Notes: generated by a model not told the origin, from the sequence alone. A stretch of DNA of 64,000 nucleotides from Bryobacterales bacterium (GCA_022826925.1 JAJDTX010000104.1:1-64000); one strand, 5' to 3'. Counted from the stretch's first letter, positions 1 to 8,497 are shown. Program-made: numbers and translations.

Positions 1-433
1 GGTCCAGCCTCCAGTACTCGCGAACCCCCATCCGGGCGTACTCCCGCCGCTTGTACTTGGCATCGTGTTCCGCTGTCGCCGGCGACGCCACCTCCAGCAC
101 GAAATCCGGTGCCTTGCCCTCTTCCCAGATCCGGTACGAACGGCGATTCTCAGGACTCACCCCGAACACCACCTGCACGTCCGGCTGCAGCCAGGCATTG
201 TTGTCGTCACGTCGGTAGTACACCGCCAGTTCCATGGCCACCAGCACGTCCGGGCGCTCCCGGAAGTGGCTCCGCAAGGCCGCCGCCGCTTGCAGCACAG
301 CATCGCCGTGCGAGATGCTCTGCGCGATCCAATTCCGTTCTGGGTATTCGATTTCGTCCGGCTTCGCAGGCGCCTCGGCAACGGCAGTGGCCGGCCCGGC
401 AGATTCGGTGTCTGTGGCGGTCGTGAAGGCCAT
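1..433 (-). CDS. Uma2-family (DUF820) endonuclease-like protein, 3' end cut by window edge
   Basis: The reverse strand reads open from an ATG at 433 to the window edge, giving 144 codons without a stop. The translation has the Uma2/DUF820 layout (restriction-endonuclease-like fold): an early HGDAVLQAAAALRSHF helix near residues 46-61, then MELAVYYRRDDN, LQPDVQVVFG and APDFVLEVASPATAEHD, followed by KYKRREYARMGVREYW. The D of QPDVQVV and the E-V-S of FVLEVASP match the family's PD-(D/E)xK-type positions. The C-terminal part lies outside the window. Uma2 proteins are numerous in cyanobacteria, Chloroflexi and acidobacteria; their substrate is unknown and a nuclease role is inferred from fold. 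The first 22 residues are Ala/Thr/Glu-rich and probably disordered. Confidence 0.85.
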   Translation of the reverse strand, partial: MAFTTATDTESAGPATAVAEAPAKPDEIEYPERNWIAQSISHGDAVLQAAAALRSHFRERPDVLVAMELAVYYRRDDNNAWLQPDVQVVFGVSPENRRSYRIWEEGKAPDFVLEVASPATAEHDAKYKRREYARMGVREYWRLD

Positions 434-1062
434 GTCGCAGGGGGCAGCGCTTGAACGCGCCGCCTAGCGATGATACTAGCACCGTGCCGGGGAGCGGCCA
501 CTGACCTGCCGCTGTCGTGACGCGAGCTTGATTTCCAGCGCTGCTCGCGCCCAAAGCGACGCGGTGCGCAGCTTGCCACTGCGCTCTGACCGGAGCGCCC
601 GCCGTGCGCCAAGCTCCGCCCCCAATCACACCCGGCGTGAGTGGATCCGCACCTTGGAGGCAGATGCAACTAATCGTGATTGTGCTGGTTCGTGCGAGCG
701 GATTCACGGAGCGAACGGCGGTGAGTGGCGGAGCCGAGCTTGGGCAGCTACAGGCCAGCTCGCGCCGCTCTGCGGGCATCGGGTCAGGCGCGGTAGTTAA
801 CGTGGCCGCCGAGCGAGGGTGTCGCGGAAGTTGGCGGGAGGCTATGCCCGATTTCGACCGGGAGATCGAACGCCACGGAAAAAGAGAGTCAATGTCACAA
901 TCTCACCGTAAGCCTGACTCGCTTGTAGACGTTACGAGGAGACAAGGAGTCTAGTTGCCAGTCTGAGCGGCATGTCTGCACACGGCAATCAGCTTTGTCG
1001 CAACTACCATCGTCGGAGCGTCCCACGGCCGAGCCGGCAATTCGTAGCGTGCGAACGCACCG
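434..1062. other. Intergenic stretch with no recognisable gene
   Basis: About 630 bases separate the Uma2 start (433) from the pyrE stop (1063). Short open frames exist on both strands, but none has a recognisable protein motif or convincing ribosome-binding site. I see no tRNA, IS end or palindrome of note. It should hold the promoter of the Uma2 gene. Confidence 0.5.
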
Positions 1063-1728
1063 CTAAGTGTCTTCGGCCGGATCCGGCTCCTTGCGCCTGA
1101 CGTGTCCGAGCGCAGCCTGGGCTGATTTCTCGTCGACCATGTCCCGCTCTAGGTAGTAGGAGATCACATCGCTGATGCGATAAAGGCTGTGAATCGGATA
1201 GCCCTTTTCACGAAGGCCGCGGTCGCCACCCTGCTCGCGATCCACGACCACCAAGATCCGCGCGACTTCCAAGCCTGCCTCGCGCAAGTAAGCGGTAGAC
1301 CAGACTTTCGTCGCGCCAGAAGCGATGACGTCGTCGATCAAAGTGATCTCGCGCTCGGTGTTGCACGTCCCCATGTAAGCGCTGCTGCCGTACTGGCCGC
1401 CCGGGTAGGCCGCCCGCTGCTTGCGCAGCTGGCCGTATGCCAGCGGTTGATCCGTGCCGCGCGAGGCCAGCGCAGCGGCCAGCGCTAGCGGCGTTGCCGT
1501 GTCCGGAATCCCCACGACCTGCTGTGGCCGCCTCGAATCGCCCGCCAAGGCGAAGATCTCGCGGTGCAGTGCGGCACCCAGGGCCTGCAGCAGGTCGAGG
1601 TCGTCGTAGAGCCCGTGCCGCAGGTCAATGAAGATCGGCGTATTGAGCCCGTACTCTTGGCGCACTCGATCGCCCAGCAGGATCAGTCCTCGGCGCCAGA
1701 ATGCGTCGAGGATGGGGTCAGCCTGCAT
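1063..1728 (-). CDS. pyrE: Orotate phosphoribosyltransferase
   Basis: This 221-residue protein is a cytoplasmic type I phosphoribosyltransferase that would join orotate and PRPP to give OMP in pyrimidine synthesis. The PRPP-binding loop is clear at residues 128-141 (ITLIDDVIASGATK), with the paired acidic residues DD. A substrate-side segment VVGIPDTATPLALA lies at 71-84, and the YGQLRKQRAAYPGGQYG stretch (about 98-114) occupies the position of the lysine/arginine-rich loop of OPRTs. Length fits bacterial PyrE (about 210-230). The start is the ATG at 1728, only 15 bases after the stop of the upstream sulfatase on the same strand, so the two may share a transcript although their functions look unrelated. 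Another PRTase is possible but OPRT fits best. Confidence 0.85.
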   Translation of the reverse strand: MQADPILDAFWRRGLILLGDRVRQEYGLNTPIFIDLRHGLYDDLDLLQALGAALHREIFALAGDSRRPQQVVGIPDTATPLALAAALASRGTDQPLAYGQLRKQRAAYPGGQYGSSAYMGTCNTEREITLIDDVIASGATKVWSTAYLREAGLEVARILVVVDREQGGDRGLREKGYPIHSLYRISDVISYYLERDMVDEKSAQAALGHVRRKEPDPAEDT

Positions 1729-1743
1729 CTTTCCCGGAGCGTC

Positions 1744-3258
1744 CTATTGGACTTCTCGCACCGCTGGCATGCCGTCCACGAAGCCGGCGCCGTCCTCCCG
1801 CAATTCCGCGATAGCCAGTTCCCGCATGTGCAAGAGGCGCTCTCGATGTTCGGGCTTGATCGCGAGGTTGTCCAGCTCCTCCGGGTCGGCGCGCAGATCG
1901 TAGAGTTCCTCCAGATCGTTGATCAGCGGGCGGATGTACTTGAAGCGGCCTTCGACCAGCATGACGTACCACGGGACGTTGCTGTGCATGACATCTTCGC
2001 CAGTGGGGATCGTGTCCGTGTCCGAGCCGTACTTTTGGCCCGTCGCTGTGAGCAGGGCGGGATGCGGCCAGGCTCGCTGCGGATCCTCGAGCAGGGGCGT
2101 GAGATCCTCTCCGTGCATCTCCCACGGCAAGTCGATGCCCGCGAAGCTGAATATGGTCGGCACCAAGTCCACGCCCGCCACAGGGTTTGGGGTGACCGCC
2201 CCTTCGGGAATGCGCCCGGGCATCGAGATTACCAGCGGCGAGCGGATGGTGGCGTCGTACGGGGCGACCTTCTGTCGGAAGCCGTGCTGGCCCCACGCGA
2301 AGCCTTGGTCGGAAGTCCAGATCACCAGGGTGTTTTCGCGCTGGCCTGACTCGTCGAGCGCCTTCAGGACGCGGCTGATGCCTTCGTCGAGGGCAAGCAC
2401 GCCTTGGTGGTACTGCCTCACCAAGGAGACCAGCGACTGCCCCCGGTAGGTAGGCGTGCCATTGGGCCCCCTCTGCCAGAAGTTGATCTTCTGCGCCCAG
2501 TCGGGCTTGCCGGGCCGCGGGGGGAAGATATCCGCCGGGGTGTCGAAATCAATCCCCGGATAGGCTTCCATGTGGCGATCCGCCGGCGTGAATGGACTAT
2601 GGACCGCGCCGTAGCACAGCCACAGGTACCACGGCTTGGACTCGTCGCGGCCGTTGCCCTCAATCAGGTCCACCGCCCAGTCGGTGTACTGGTCGGTGGA
2701 GTAGCGCTCGAGCACTTCGGTCTTGCCGCCTTGGTAGGTGATGGGCTGGTCGTAGTAGTAGTTCTGGTTCGTCTCCGTGTACTTGGGGCGGTTCCAGACG
2801 ATCTGGAAATCCCAGTCGCGGCCGTAGCCCGTGTCAGTGCCGGTGTGCCACTTGCCGATCTGAGCGGTGAAGTAGCCGTGCTCCCGGAACACGGCGGGCC
2901 AGAACGGTGCCTTCTCGGGGTCATAGGTGCTGCCGGGGTAGGGGCCCTCCATGCGCATCGATTCGACGCCGAACTGGTGGTGCCCGGTCAGCAGGGTCGC
3001 GCGAGACGGCATGCACCAGGTGCCGATGTAGGCGTACTCGAAGCGGACGCCCCGACTCGCCAGTTGGTCGAGGTTCGGGGTCTGCACCCATGGATACGAC
3101 TCGGGATAGGCTCCCACCGTGCGGTGGGAGTGGTCGTCGGTGTAGAGGAAGAGGATGTTGGGTCGTTCTGGAGTCGCCGGCTGAGCGCCTGCGACGGCGC
3201 AGCTGAGCAGGGCGATGGCGGTCAGGGCGACCAGATGGTGGCGAATCGTTGTGGACAT
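1744..3258 (-). CDS. Exported sulfatase (formylglycine type)
   Basis: This 504-residue type I sulfatase would hydrolyse sulfate esters outside the cytoplasm. I take the ATG at 3258 because it opens a Sec signal peptide (hydrophobic segment about residues 9-24, ending AVAGAQ); the open frame extends upstream to 3411 without a plausible leader. After the signal come the metal-binding pair DDHS (D41, D42), the formylglycine motif C-M-P-S-R at 82-86, the IGKWHTG segment and a late TSDQGFAWGQHG metal motif. The C-x-P-S-R cysteine needs an aerobic FGE or another maturase; none is in the window. The GHHQFG segment after the active site and the SPLVISMPG stretch are typical of the N-sulfoglucosamine/choline-sulfatase-like families; the substrate cannot be assigned. 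It lies 15 bases upstream of pyrE and 103 bases downstream of the M16 peptidase gene. Confidence 0.9.
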   Translation of the reverse strand: MSTTIRHHLVALTAIALLSCAVAGAQPATPERPNILFLYTDDHSHRTVGAYPESYPWVQTPNLDQLASRGVRFEYAYIGTWCMPSRATLLTGHHQFGVESMRMEGPYPGSTYDPEKAPFWPAVFREHGYFTAQIGKWHTGTDTGYGRDWDFQIVWNRPKYTETNQNYYYDQPITYQGGKTEVLERYSTDQYTDWAVDLIEGNGRDESKPWYLWLCYGAVHSPFTPADRHMEAYPGIDFDTPADIFPPRPGKPDWAQKINFWQRGPNGTPTYRGQSLVSLVRQYHQGVLALDEGISRVLKALDESGQRENTLVIWTSDQGFAWGQHGFRQKVAPYDATIRSPLVISMPGRIPEGAVTPNPVAGVDLVPTIFSFAGIDLPWEMHGEDLTPLLEDPQRAWPHPALLTATGQKYGSDTDTIPTGEDVMHSNVPWYVMLVEGRFKYIRPLINDLEELYDLRADPEELDNLAIKPEHRERLLHMRELAIAELREDGAGFVDGMPAVREVQ

Positions 3259-3361
3259 ACGGACCTCGCGGGCAGGCACGATTGTATATCGAGACAGTGC
3301 GGCGTCGGCCAACGCAATGGGCTTTTGGGATCGGGCTGTGGGAAATGGGCCTGGATGCAGT

Positions 3362-4651
3362 TCAGCAAGCCAGGTCTGCGCGCTCGACCCGCCAGCCGTC
3401 CAAGTTGCCAAGCACGGTCAACGCCAAGCGATCTTGCTGGAACCACTCGTCGGCCAGCGCCTGAACGTCAGGAGCCTTCACGGACTCGATCTGGTCATTG
3501 ATCTCATCGAGCGAGCGGACGTGGCCGTGGATCGCTTCCTGGCGCGCCAAGTTCGCCATGCGGCTGCCGGTAGATTCCAAGCCCAGCATGAGGCTGCCCT
3601 TGAGATGCTCCTTGGCTCTGCGGAGCTCAGATTCCGGTGCCAGCCGGTCCTTGAGGTCCCGGAACTCCCGCAGTGCATACTGCAGCACCGTGCGCAGGGC
3701 ATCGAGCGATGTGCCCGCCCCTACAGAGAGGCATCCGGCGTCGGAATACAGGCCCAGGTCGGAATAGACGCTGTAGGCCAGTCCCGCTTCCTCGCGGATC
3801 TTCTGGAACAGCCGGGAGCTGAAGCCGCCGCCGAGCAGCGTGCTGAGCACCAATCCTGCGAATCGCCGGGGGTCGAGTGCGGAGAAGGTCTCCACTCCGA
3901 GCAGCACGTGGACCTGCTCCAAGGAAGGCTTGTCGCGGAGCACGATTTCCGCTTGGCCTTGCGGCGGTTGCTCGGGCCGGATCGTGCCGGCGCCTTCGAG
4001 ACCGCCGAAGTGCCGCTCGGCCGAGCGCACGAATTCGTCGTGCTCGATATTGCCCGCCGCCGCGAGGATTAGATTGGAGGCGCGGAACGTGTCCGCGAAG
4101 AACTGCCGCAAGCGGCTCCGGCCGAATCCTCGGATGGACTGCTGCGTGCCGATGATGGGGCGTCCCATGCCGTGGCCGCGCCAGAAACTGCCCGCGAAGA
4201 TGGTGCCCAGCAGGTAGTCCGGGTTGTCCTCCTCCATCTTGAGCTCCTCGAGGATGACTCCTTTTTCGCGCTCGATCTCGTCTTCGGCAAGGGTTGGGTT
4301 CTGCACCATGTCGGCGAGGATGTCTAAGGCACGCGGCCAGTGCTCGTCCAGCACCTTTGCGGTGAACGCCGTAGTCTCCTTCGACGTGAACGCGTCGAGA
4401 TTCCCGCCCAGTCCGTCAATCTCGCACGCCAGTTCCCGCGCTGAAAAACGGTCGGTGCCCTTGAACACCATGTGCTCGATGAAATGCGTGATCCCGCTCT
4501 CGGGGTCGGTCTCATGCCGGGAACCGGCGTTGAGCCAAACCCCCAAGGAAACAGAGCGGACCGCGGGCATCGATTCGGTGACAACCCGCAAGCCGTTGGG
4601 GAGCGTGGTCTTGTAGATATTGGCGGGCAAGGCGCGCTCCATATTCGCCAT
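3362..4651 (-). CDS. M16-family zinc metallopeptidase
   Basis: The 429-residue product has the M16 (pitrilysin/processing-peptidase-like) inverted zinc motif HFIEH at residues 56-60, with the third ligand glutamate in VILEELKMEE near residue 136. A second, non-catalytic M16 half follows, with the conserved R/Y segment GLAYSVYSDLGLYSDAG near residues 310-326. The size matches single-subunit bacterial M16B enzymes. No signal peptide is visible, so it is probably cytoplasmic, although some homologues are periplasmic. I place the start at the ATG at 4651 (MANMER); ATG 4642 is also possible, whereas the open frame to 4771 would overlap the divergent neighbour's leader. It is divergent from the amidohydrolase gene at 4722, with a 70-base intergenic promoter region. 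Confidence 0.9.
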   Translation of the reverse strand: MANMERALPANIYKTTLPNGLRVVTESMPAVRSVSLGVWLNAGSRHETDPESGITHFIEHMVFKGTDRFSARELACEIDGLGGNLDAFTSKETTAFTAKVLDEHWPRALDILADMVQNPTLAEDEIEREKGVILEELKMEEDNPDYLLGTIFAGSFWRGHGMGRPIIGTQQSIRGFGRSRLRQFFADTFRASNLILAAAGNIEHDEFVRSAERHFGGLEGAGTIRPEQPPQGQAEIVLRDKPSLEQVHVLLGVETFSALDPRRFAGLVLSTLLGGGFSSRLFQKIREEAGLAYSVYSDLGLYSDAGCLSVGAGTSLDALRTVLQYALREFRDLKDRLAPESELRRAKEHLKGSLMLGLESTGSRMANLARQEAIHGHVRSLDEINDQIESVKAPDVQALADEWFQQDRLALTVLGNLDGWRVERADLAC

Positions 4652-4721
4652 CGTAGCAACGCGATGGAGGGCGGTAATCGCGGGTTGGCACGCTAGGCGT
4701 TTCGTGCGATGCTGGGTCCGC

Positions 4722-5636
4722 ATGCGGCGTCGGGAGTTCATCACATCCGTCGCTGGCGCGGCTGTGGGCATTGGCTGCGCGTCGGAGCCCGGCCTGCCGG
4801 AGGAGAGGCGGCAGGCTGCCCGCTTGACGGTCGATTTTCACCAGCACACGAACTACAGGGGCCGCAGCGACGACGAGTTGCTGGCCCACCAACGCAAGAT
4901 GGGAGCAGACCTGACCGTATTGCTGCCTGCCGGATCTAGGTACGGGCTGGCCGCCGAGGCGTACGGGAACGACTCGGTCGTAGCACTGGCAGAGCGGTTC
5001 CCAACAGACTTCGTGTGGTTCGCCAACGAACTCCCGGATATAGAGCAAACGCGGCCGGTGCTTGAGCGCTACTTGGGACTGGGCGCCAAGGGCATTGGCG
5101 AGCAAAAGTTCCCGGTTGCGTGCGATTCGCAGGCCATGCAACTCGTTTACTCGATCGCTCGCGACTATCAAGTCCCCGTCCTGATGCACTTTCAGCACGA
5201 GGCCTATAACACCGGCATAGAGAGATTTCAGGCCATGCTGGAGATGTTCCCGACGGTCGACTTCATCGGACATGCGCAGACGTGGTGGGGCAATATCGAC
5301 GCCAAGCACGACCAATCGGTGATGTACCCCAAGACACCGGTCACGCCCGGCGGTATCACGGACCGCTTGCTATCTGACTTTCCGAATGTTTATGGCGACC
5401 TCTCGGCCGGCTCCGGGCTGAATTCGATGTTGCGCGACGAGGTGCACGCCCGCGGGTTCTTGGAGCGGCACCAGGACCGCCTGCTATGGGCCAGCGACTG
5501 CAACGATACCGTCGGAGAGGGGGAAGATTGCATCGGCGCCAAGGGCCTGGCTGCGCTGCGGCGGCTGGCGCCCGACGATGCCGCGCTTGGCAAGATCTTG
5601 GGGGGCAACGCAGCCCGCCTACTCAAGCTGGCCTGA
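4722..5636 (+). CDS. Exported metal-dependent amidohydrolase (amidohydrolase_2-like)
   Basis: This 304-residue protein begins MRRREFITSVAGAAVGIGC, a twin-arginine-like signal followed by a cysteine (C19) in a lipobox-like context, so it may be a Tat-exported lipoprotein. The mature part is a TIM-barrel amidohydrolase: H-x-H at H40 and H42 (DFHQHTN), then LMHFQHEAYN, FIGHAQTWWG and the C-terminal WASDCND aspartate. This is the amidohydrolase_2 pattern found in hydrolases and decarboxylases of aromatic or sugar-lactone compounds; the exact substrate is unknown. The start ATG at 4722 is chosen because the RRREF signal follows immediately; the frame is open further upstream but into the M16 5' region. 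The next gene, 215 bases downstream on the same strand, is a sulfatase with a similar leader. Confidence 0.85.
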   Translation: MRRREFITSVAGAAVGIGCASEPGLPEERRQAARLTVDFHQHTNYRGRSDDELLAHQRKMGADLTVLLPAGSRYGLAAEAYGNDSVVALAERFPTDFVWFANELPDIEQTRPVLERYLGLGAKGIGEQKFPVACDSQAMQLVYSIARDYQVPVLMHFQHEAYNTGIERFQAMLEMFPTVDFIGHAQTWWGNIDAKHDQSVMYPKTPVTPGGITDRLLSDFPNVYGDLSAGSGLNSMLRDEVHARGFLERHQDRLLWASDCNDTVGEGEDCIGAKGLAALRRLAPDDAALGKILGGNAARLLKLA

Positions 5637-5851
5637 AGCAGATGCGCTGCCGCGACGCGGGGACTGTTTGAGGCCTCGCCTGCGGAGGCGGCACCGCCCT
5701 GCGCTGGCCGGCGTACGGTCCCGGGGAGTTTCAGCGACGCCTCGGCAGCGAGCATGTCAGAGGCTGGCGTGTGTCCAGCGCTGCCAATCTCTGCTCGCAA
5801 CTCGGACCAGTAGCGGCATTCCGCTCGCAACTCAGGAATAATGGGACCGCT

Positions 5852-7255
5852 ATGACAAGCTTGCCCTCGCGACGGGAATTTGCGGCGATGCTGACCGCCG
5901 GCGCCGCTGCGTGTAAACGCACCGAGCCCCCACTCAACGTTTTGTTCGTCGCCTCGGACGATCTCACGTCCACGCTGGGCTGTTACGGCCACCCGGTCGT
6001 CAAGTCCCCGAACATCGATCGCCTCGCCGCGCGCGGAGTTCGATTCGACAACGCGTATTGCCAGTTCCCGTTCTGCGGGCCCAGCCGCGCCTCGCTGATG
6101 ACGGGAATGCGACCCGACACGAGCGGCGTCGTCACCAATGCCATGGTGAACTTCCGGGAGAAGCACCCCGACGCCGTCACCCTCCCGCAGTTGTTCAAGA
6201 ACAGCGGCTGGCGCTCGATGCGCGTCGGAAAGATGTTTCACATGGGCGTCCCTGGCGGAGTCGGGTCGATGAGGCACCAGGACCCGCCGTCGTGGGATGT
6301 CTCGATCAGCCCGCCGGGAGACGAGGACGAAAGCGTCGGGCCGGGTGGCGATCCGAATCCCGACCTGCGCAATGGATTGAAGATGCAGTGGGTCCAAACC
6401 GCCGATGCATCCGGCCAGGCGGATGCCGCGGCTGCCGATACGGCGATCGACTTGCTCGAATCCACGGCCGACCAGCCGTTCTTCCTGGGGCTGGGGTTCG
6501 TGCGGCCGCACGTGCCCTTCGTCGCCCCCACCGAGTTCTTTGACATGTACCCGTTGGAGGACATCGAGCTCATCTCGAACCCGCCCGATGACCTCGACGA
6601 TATTCCACCGCCCGCGAAGAACCTGCGGCCGTTTCTTTGGAATCAGATGGGCATGAGCGAGGAGAACCAGCGCATTTCCCTGCGGGGCTATTACGCCTCG
6701 GTGTCGTTCATGGACGACCAGCTTGGACGCGTGCTCGACGCGCTGGAGCGGCTAGGGCAGGCGGACCGGACGATCGTACTGTTCTTCGGGGACCACGGCT
6801 GGCACCTCGGGGAGCACACGCACTGGCAGAAGATGAGCCTGATGGAGGAGTCCGTCAAGGCGCCGCTGATCATCTCCGCGCCAGGCATGCGCGGCAACGG
6901 CCGCGCTTCGAAGGCCATGGTCGAGTTCGTGGACTTCTATCCCACATTGGCCGACCTATGCGGTTTGACGGCACCTGCTGGTCTGGAGGGCGTGAGCCTG
7001 GCACCATTGCTGGACGATCCATCCGCCTCGGTGAAGGATGCCGCGTTCTCGCAGGTGCAGTGGGAAGACCGCATCTTCGGCCGAACCGTGCGGACAGATC
7101 GGTATCGCTACATCCGCTGGGAAGGGGACGGGGGTGGTGAGGAACTCTACGACCACCAAGCGGACCCGCGCGAGTTCACGAATCTTGTGGCCGACCCCCA
7201 GCACGCTGATGTGCTGGAATCCATGCGGTCCAGGCTCGCAAAGGGACCTGTCTGA
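5852..7255 (+). CDS. Iduronate-2-sulfatase-like exported sulfatase
   Basis: The 467-residue product starts MTSLPSRREFAAMLTAGAAAC: a Tat-like SRREF leader ending in a cysteine, so probably a Tat-exported lipoprotein. Metal ligands DD occur at 36-37 and the formylglycine motif C-G-P-S-R at 75-79, followed by SLMTGMRPDTSGV. The motifs SGWRSMRVGKMFH, FVRPHVPFVAPTEFFDMYP and FFGDHGWHLGEH are those of the iduronate-2-sulfatase-like branch of type I sulfatases. This suggests 2-sulfated uronic acid or related polysaccharide substrates, but the true substrate is not determinable here. ATG 5852 was preferred over the GTG at 5771 because it gives an intact leader. The last 80 bases overlap the 3' end of the PIN toxin gene on the opposite strand. 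Confidence 0.9.
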   Translation: MTSLPSRREFAAMLTAGAAACKRTEPPLNVLFVASDDLTSTLGCYGHPVVKSPNIDRLAARGVRFDNAYCQFPFCGPSRASLMTGMRPDTSGVVTNAMVNFREKHPDAVTLPQLFKNSGWRSMRVGKMFHMGVPGGVGSMRHQDPPSWDVSISPPGDEDESVGPGGDPNPDLRNGLKMQWVQTADASGQADAAAADTAIDLLESTADQPFFLGLGFVRPHVPFVAPTEFFDMYPLEDIELISNPPDDLDDIPPPAKNLRPFLWNQMGMSEENQRISLRGYYASVSFMDDQLGRVLDALERLGQADRTIVLFFGDHGWHLGEHTHWQKMSLMEESVKAPLIISAPGMRGNGRASKAMVEFVDFYPTLADLCGLTAPAGLEGVSLAPLLDDPSASVKDAAFSQVQWEDRIFGRTVRTDRYRYIRWEGDGGGEELYDHQADPREFTNLVADPQHADVLESMRSRLAKGPV

Positions 7256-7607
7256 CCGCGGGCGACAGATTCCTGATGACGAGCGCCATTGCCAGATGAA
7301 GGGCATCCAGCGACTTGACCGGCTCGCAAGGAAACGACCGGCGGGACCGCTCGACAACCTCCAGGTCGATGCTGCGGAGAATCCAAAAGGCTGACGCCCT
7401 TTCGGCGATTGCGTGAAGCCGCAACGATTCACTGGCACTGGTTCCCCCAGTAGCGACGGCGCGCCGGAGCGTCCGATCGCACTCGACGAGCGTCAGGTCC
7501 GAGGCGTGGAAAGCGTCGGCGGAGACAAGTTGCGACCAAGCAAGGCCAGCGCGCTCTTCGTCGAGCAGCCATGCGACGACGGCACTCGTCTCTGCATAGA
7601 GCGTTAC
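7176..7607 (-). CDS. PIN-domain toxin (VapC-like) without a canonical start codon
   Basis: Reading the reverse strand from 7607 gives about 143 residues with a full PIN fold: TLYAETSAVVAWLLDEE at the N-terminus (family first-acidic position, here E), then LTLVECDRTLRR, and the C-terminal VKSLDALHLAMAL aspartate motif. PIN proteins are Mg-dependent RNases that act as type II toxins. The frame follows the antitoxin gene directly, its first possible codons (GTA ACG CTC) overlapping the antitoxin TAA. There is no in-frame ATG, GTG or TTG before or near the PIN start; the first is a TTG at 7424, far inside the domain. Either a non-standard codon is used through translational coupling, or the start has been lost and the toxin is silenced. 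The 3' end overlaps the sulfatase 3' end by 80 bases. Confidence 0.75.
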   Translation of the reverse strand, partial: VTLYAETSAVVAWLLDEERAGLAWSQLVSADAFHASDLTLVECDRTLRRAVATGGTSASESLRLHAIAERASAFWILRSIDLEVVERSRRSFPCEPVKSLDALHLAMALVIRNLSPAVRQVPLRAWTAWIPAHQRAGGRPQDS

Positions 7608-7894
7608 CGTTCTCCCCTGATCTCGTCGAGCAGATCCTGTACAACCCGTGGAGGCAACCGGCCAGTGGGCCTGGGGTAGACGTCCGCGCGGTTCGCCGCA
7701 CCTAGGCGAACCGATCCGGCAAGGACTCGACGCCGCAGCCCGACGTTGGCTTCTTCTTCGGTGGCGTGCGCAGGGGGGCCCAATTCGGCCACGACCCGCC
7801 CGTGACGGGTGATCGCCACGCGCTCGCCCCCCTCAACCATGCGGAGATAGGCGCTCAGGCGGTTCTTGACCTCGCGTACACCTGATGTCTTCAT
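7604..7894 (-). CDS. Phd/YefM-type antitoxin
   Basis: This 96-residue protein begins MKTSGVREVKNRLSAYLRMV, then GGERVAITRHGRVVAELGPP: the standard Phd/YefM DNA-binding dimer domain (VREVKNRLS followed by a turn and I-T-R-H-G-R-V-V-A). A toxin-binding tail follows (about residues 45-96) with PTGRLPPRVVQDLLDEIRGER. It would neutralise the PIN toxin encoded next to it and repress the shared promoter. The ATG at 7894 is preferred to 7915 because family members start one to three residues before the VREVK motif. Its TAA overlaps the first codons of the toxin frame, typical of coupled antitoxin-toxin genes. Confidence 0.85.
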   Translation of the reverse strand: MKTSGVREVKNRLSAYLRMVEGGERVAITRHGRVVAELGPPAHATEEEANVGLRRRVLAGSVRLGAANRADVYPRPTGRLPPRVVQDLLDEIRGER

Positions 7895-8158
7895 CGAATC
7901 GGATTGTAGCTGCATGAATCTACATCGTCAGGCCGTCCCGTCGGTCATGTGTCATGGCTGTCGGCCTCGCCTAGCGCAGTTGCCACCTGCCAACACCGAG
8001 CGGGGGGTGCCCAAGAAGCCGGATGAAAGAACAATGCGCCGCAGCAGTCGAAGCAGACGAGCGCGGACCAAGGAAGCCCAGCCTAGGAGGATCTCGCAGA
8101 CAAGAACAGTCTTGGTCGCCCACTCAGCGGCGGAATCCGCGGCGAATCCTTGCGGGGC

Positions 8159-8323
8159 CTATTCGTCATCGCTCTCGACCCTCTGGCGTCTCAGTGCGCG
8201 GTTCAGGCGGCGCTTGACACGCTTGCCAACTCCAGGTCGGCGCGTGTACGCAAGCAGAAAGCGCCACCGCGAAGTCCAGTCGTGTGCATCACCGTCCATC
8301 TTCTGACGAGGTGCGCGCCGCAT
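8159..8323 (-). CDS. Small basic hypothetical protein (54 aa)
   Basis: An ATG at 8323 opens 54 codons ending with TAG at 8159-8161. The protein is very basic and Trp/Arg-rich in the centre (DWTSRWRFLLAYTRRPG, then GKRVKRRLNRALRRQR) and ends in acidic ESDDE. The pattern W-R-x-L-x-x-Y-x-x-x-P-G followed by V-K-R and N-R-x-x-R-R recalls small hypothetical proteins from many bacteria, but I cannot name a family. It sits alone between the Phd antitoxin and the abiEi promoter. No strong ribosome-binding site was seen. Function is unknown; a nucleic-acid-binding role is only suggested by charge. Confidence 0.4.
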   Translation of the reverse strand: MRRAPRQKMDGDAHDWTSRWRFLLAYTRRPGVGKRVKRRLNRALRRQRVESDDE

Positions 8324-8445
8324 GCGTAGTGGTACTTCCCCTTCTTCGCCACCTAGCTCTGGGCGAGGCGTGTTGCTTCAATTCTACGATGGCCCCAGCG
8401 GCCACGGTGCACTCACCAGCAGTGTTCTGATTGGCCTATCTCCTG

Positions 8446-8489
8446 TACAATCCGTCAATCATGCCGATAAATCCGCATTTAAAGCGGAT
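8446..8489 (+). promoter_or_regulatory. Putative abiEi promoter and palindromic operator
   Basis: TACAAT at 8446-8451 is a good -10 hexamer, with no clear -35 box. Just downstream, ATCCGC (8471-8476) and GCGGAT (8484-8489) form a perfect 6+6 inverted repeat around ATTTAAA, ending 8 bases before the abiEi ATG. AbiEi antitoxins are known to autorepress by binding inverted repeats upstream of their genes, so this is the likely operator (inference). No Shine-Dalgarno sequence precedes the ATG at 8498. Confidence 0.5.
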
Positions 8490-8497
8490 AATCAATC

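Noticed and set aside
604-954. Possible small CDS between Uma2 and pyrE
   Set aside because: No motif, no ribosome-binding site, and codon pattern unlike neighbouring genes.
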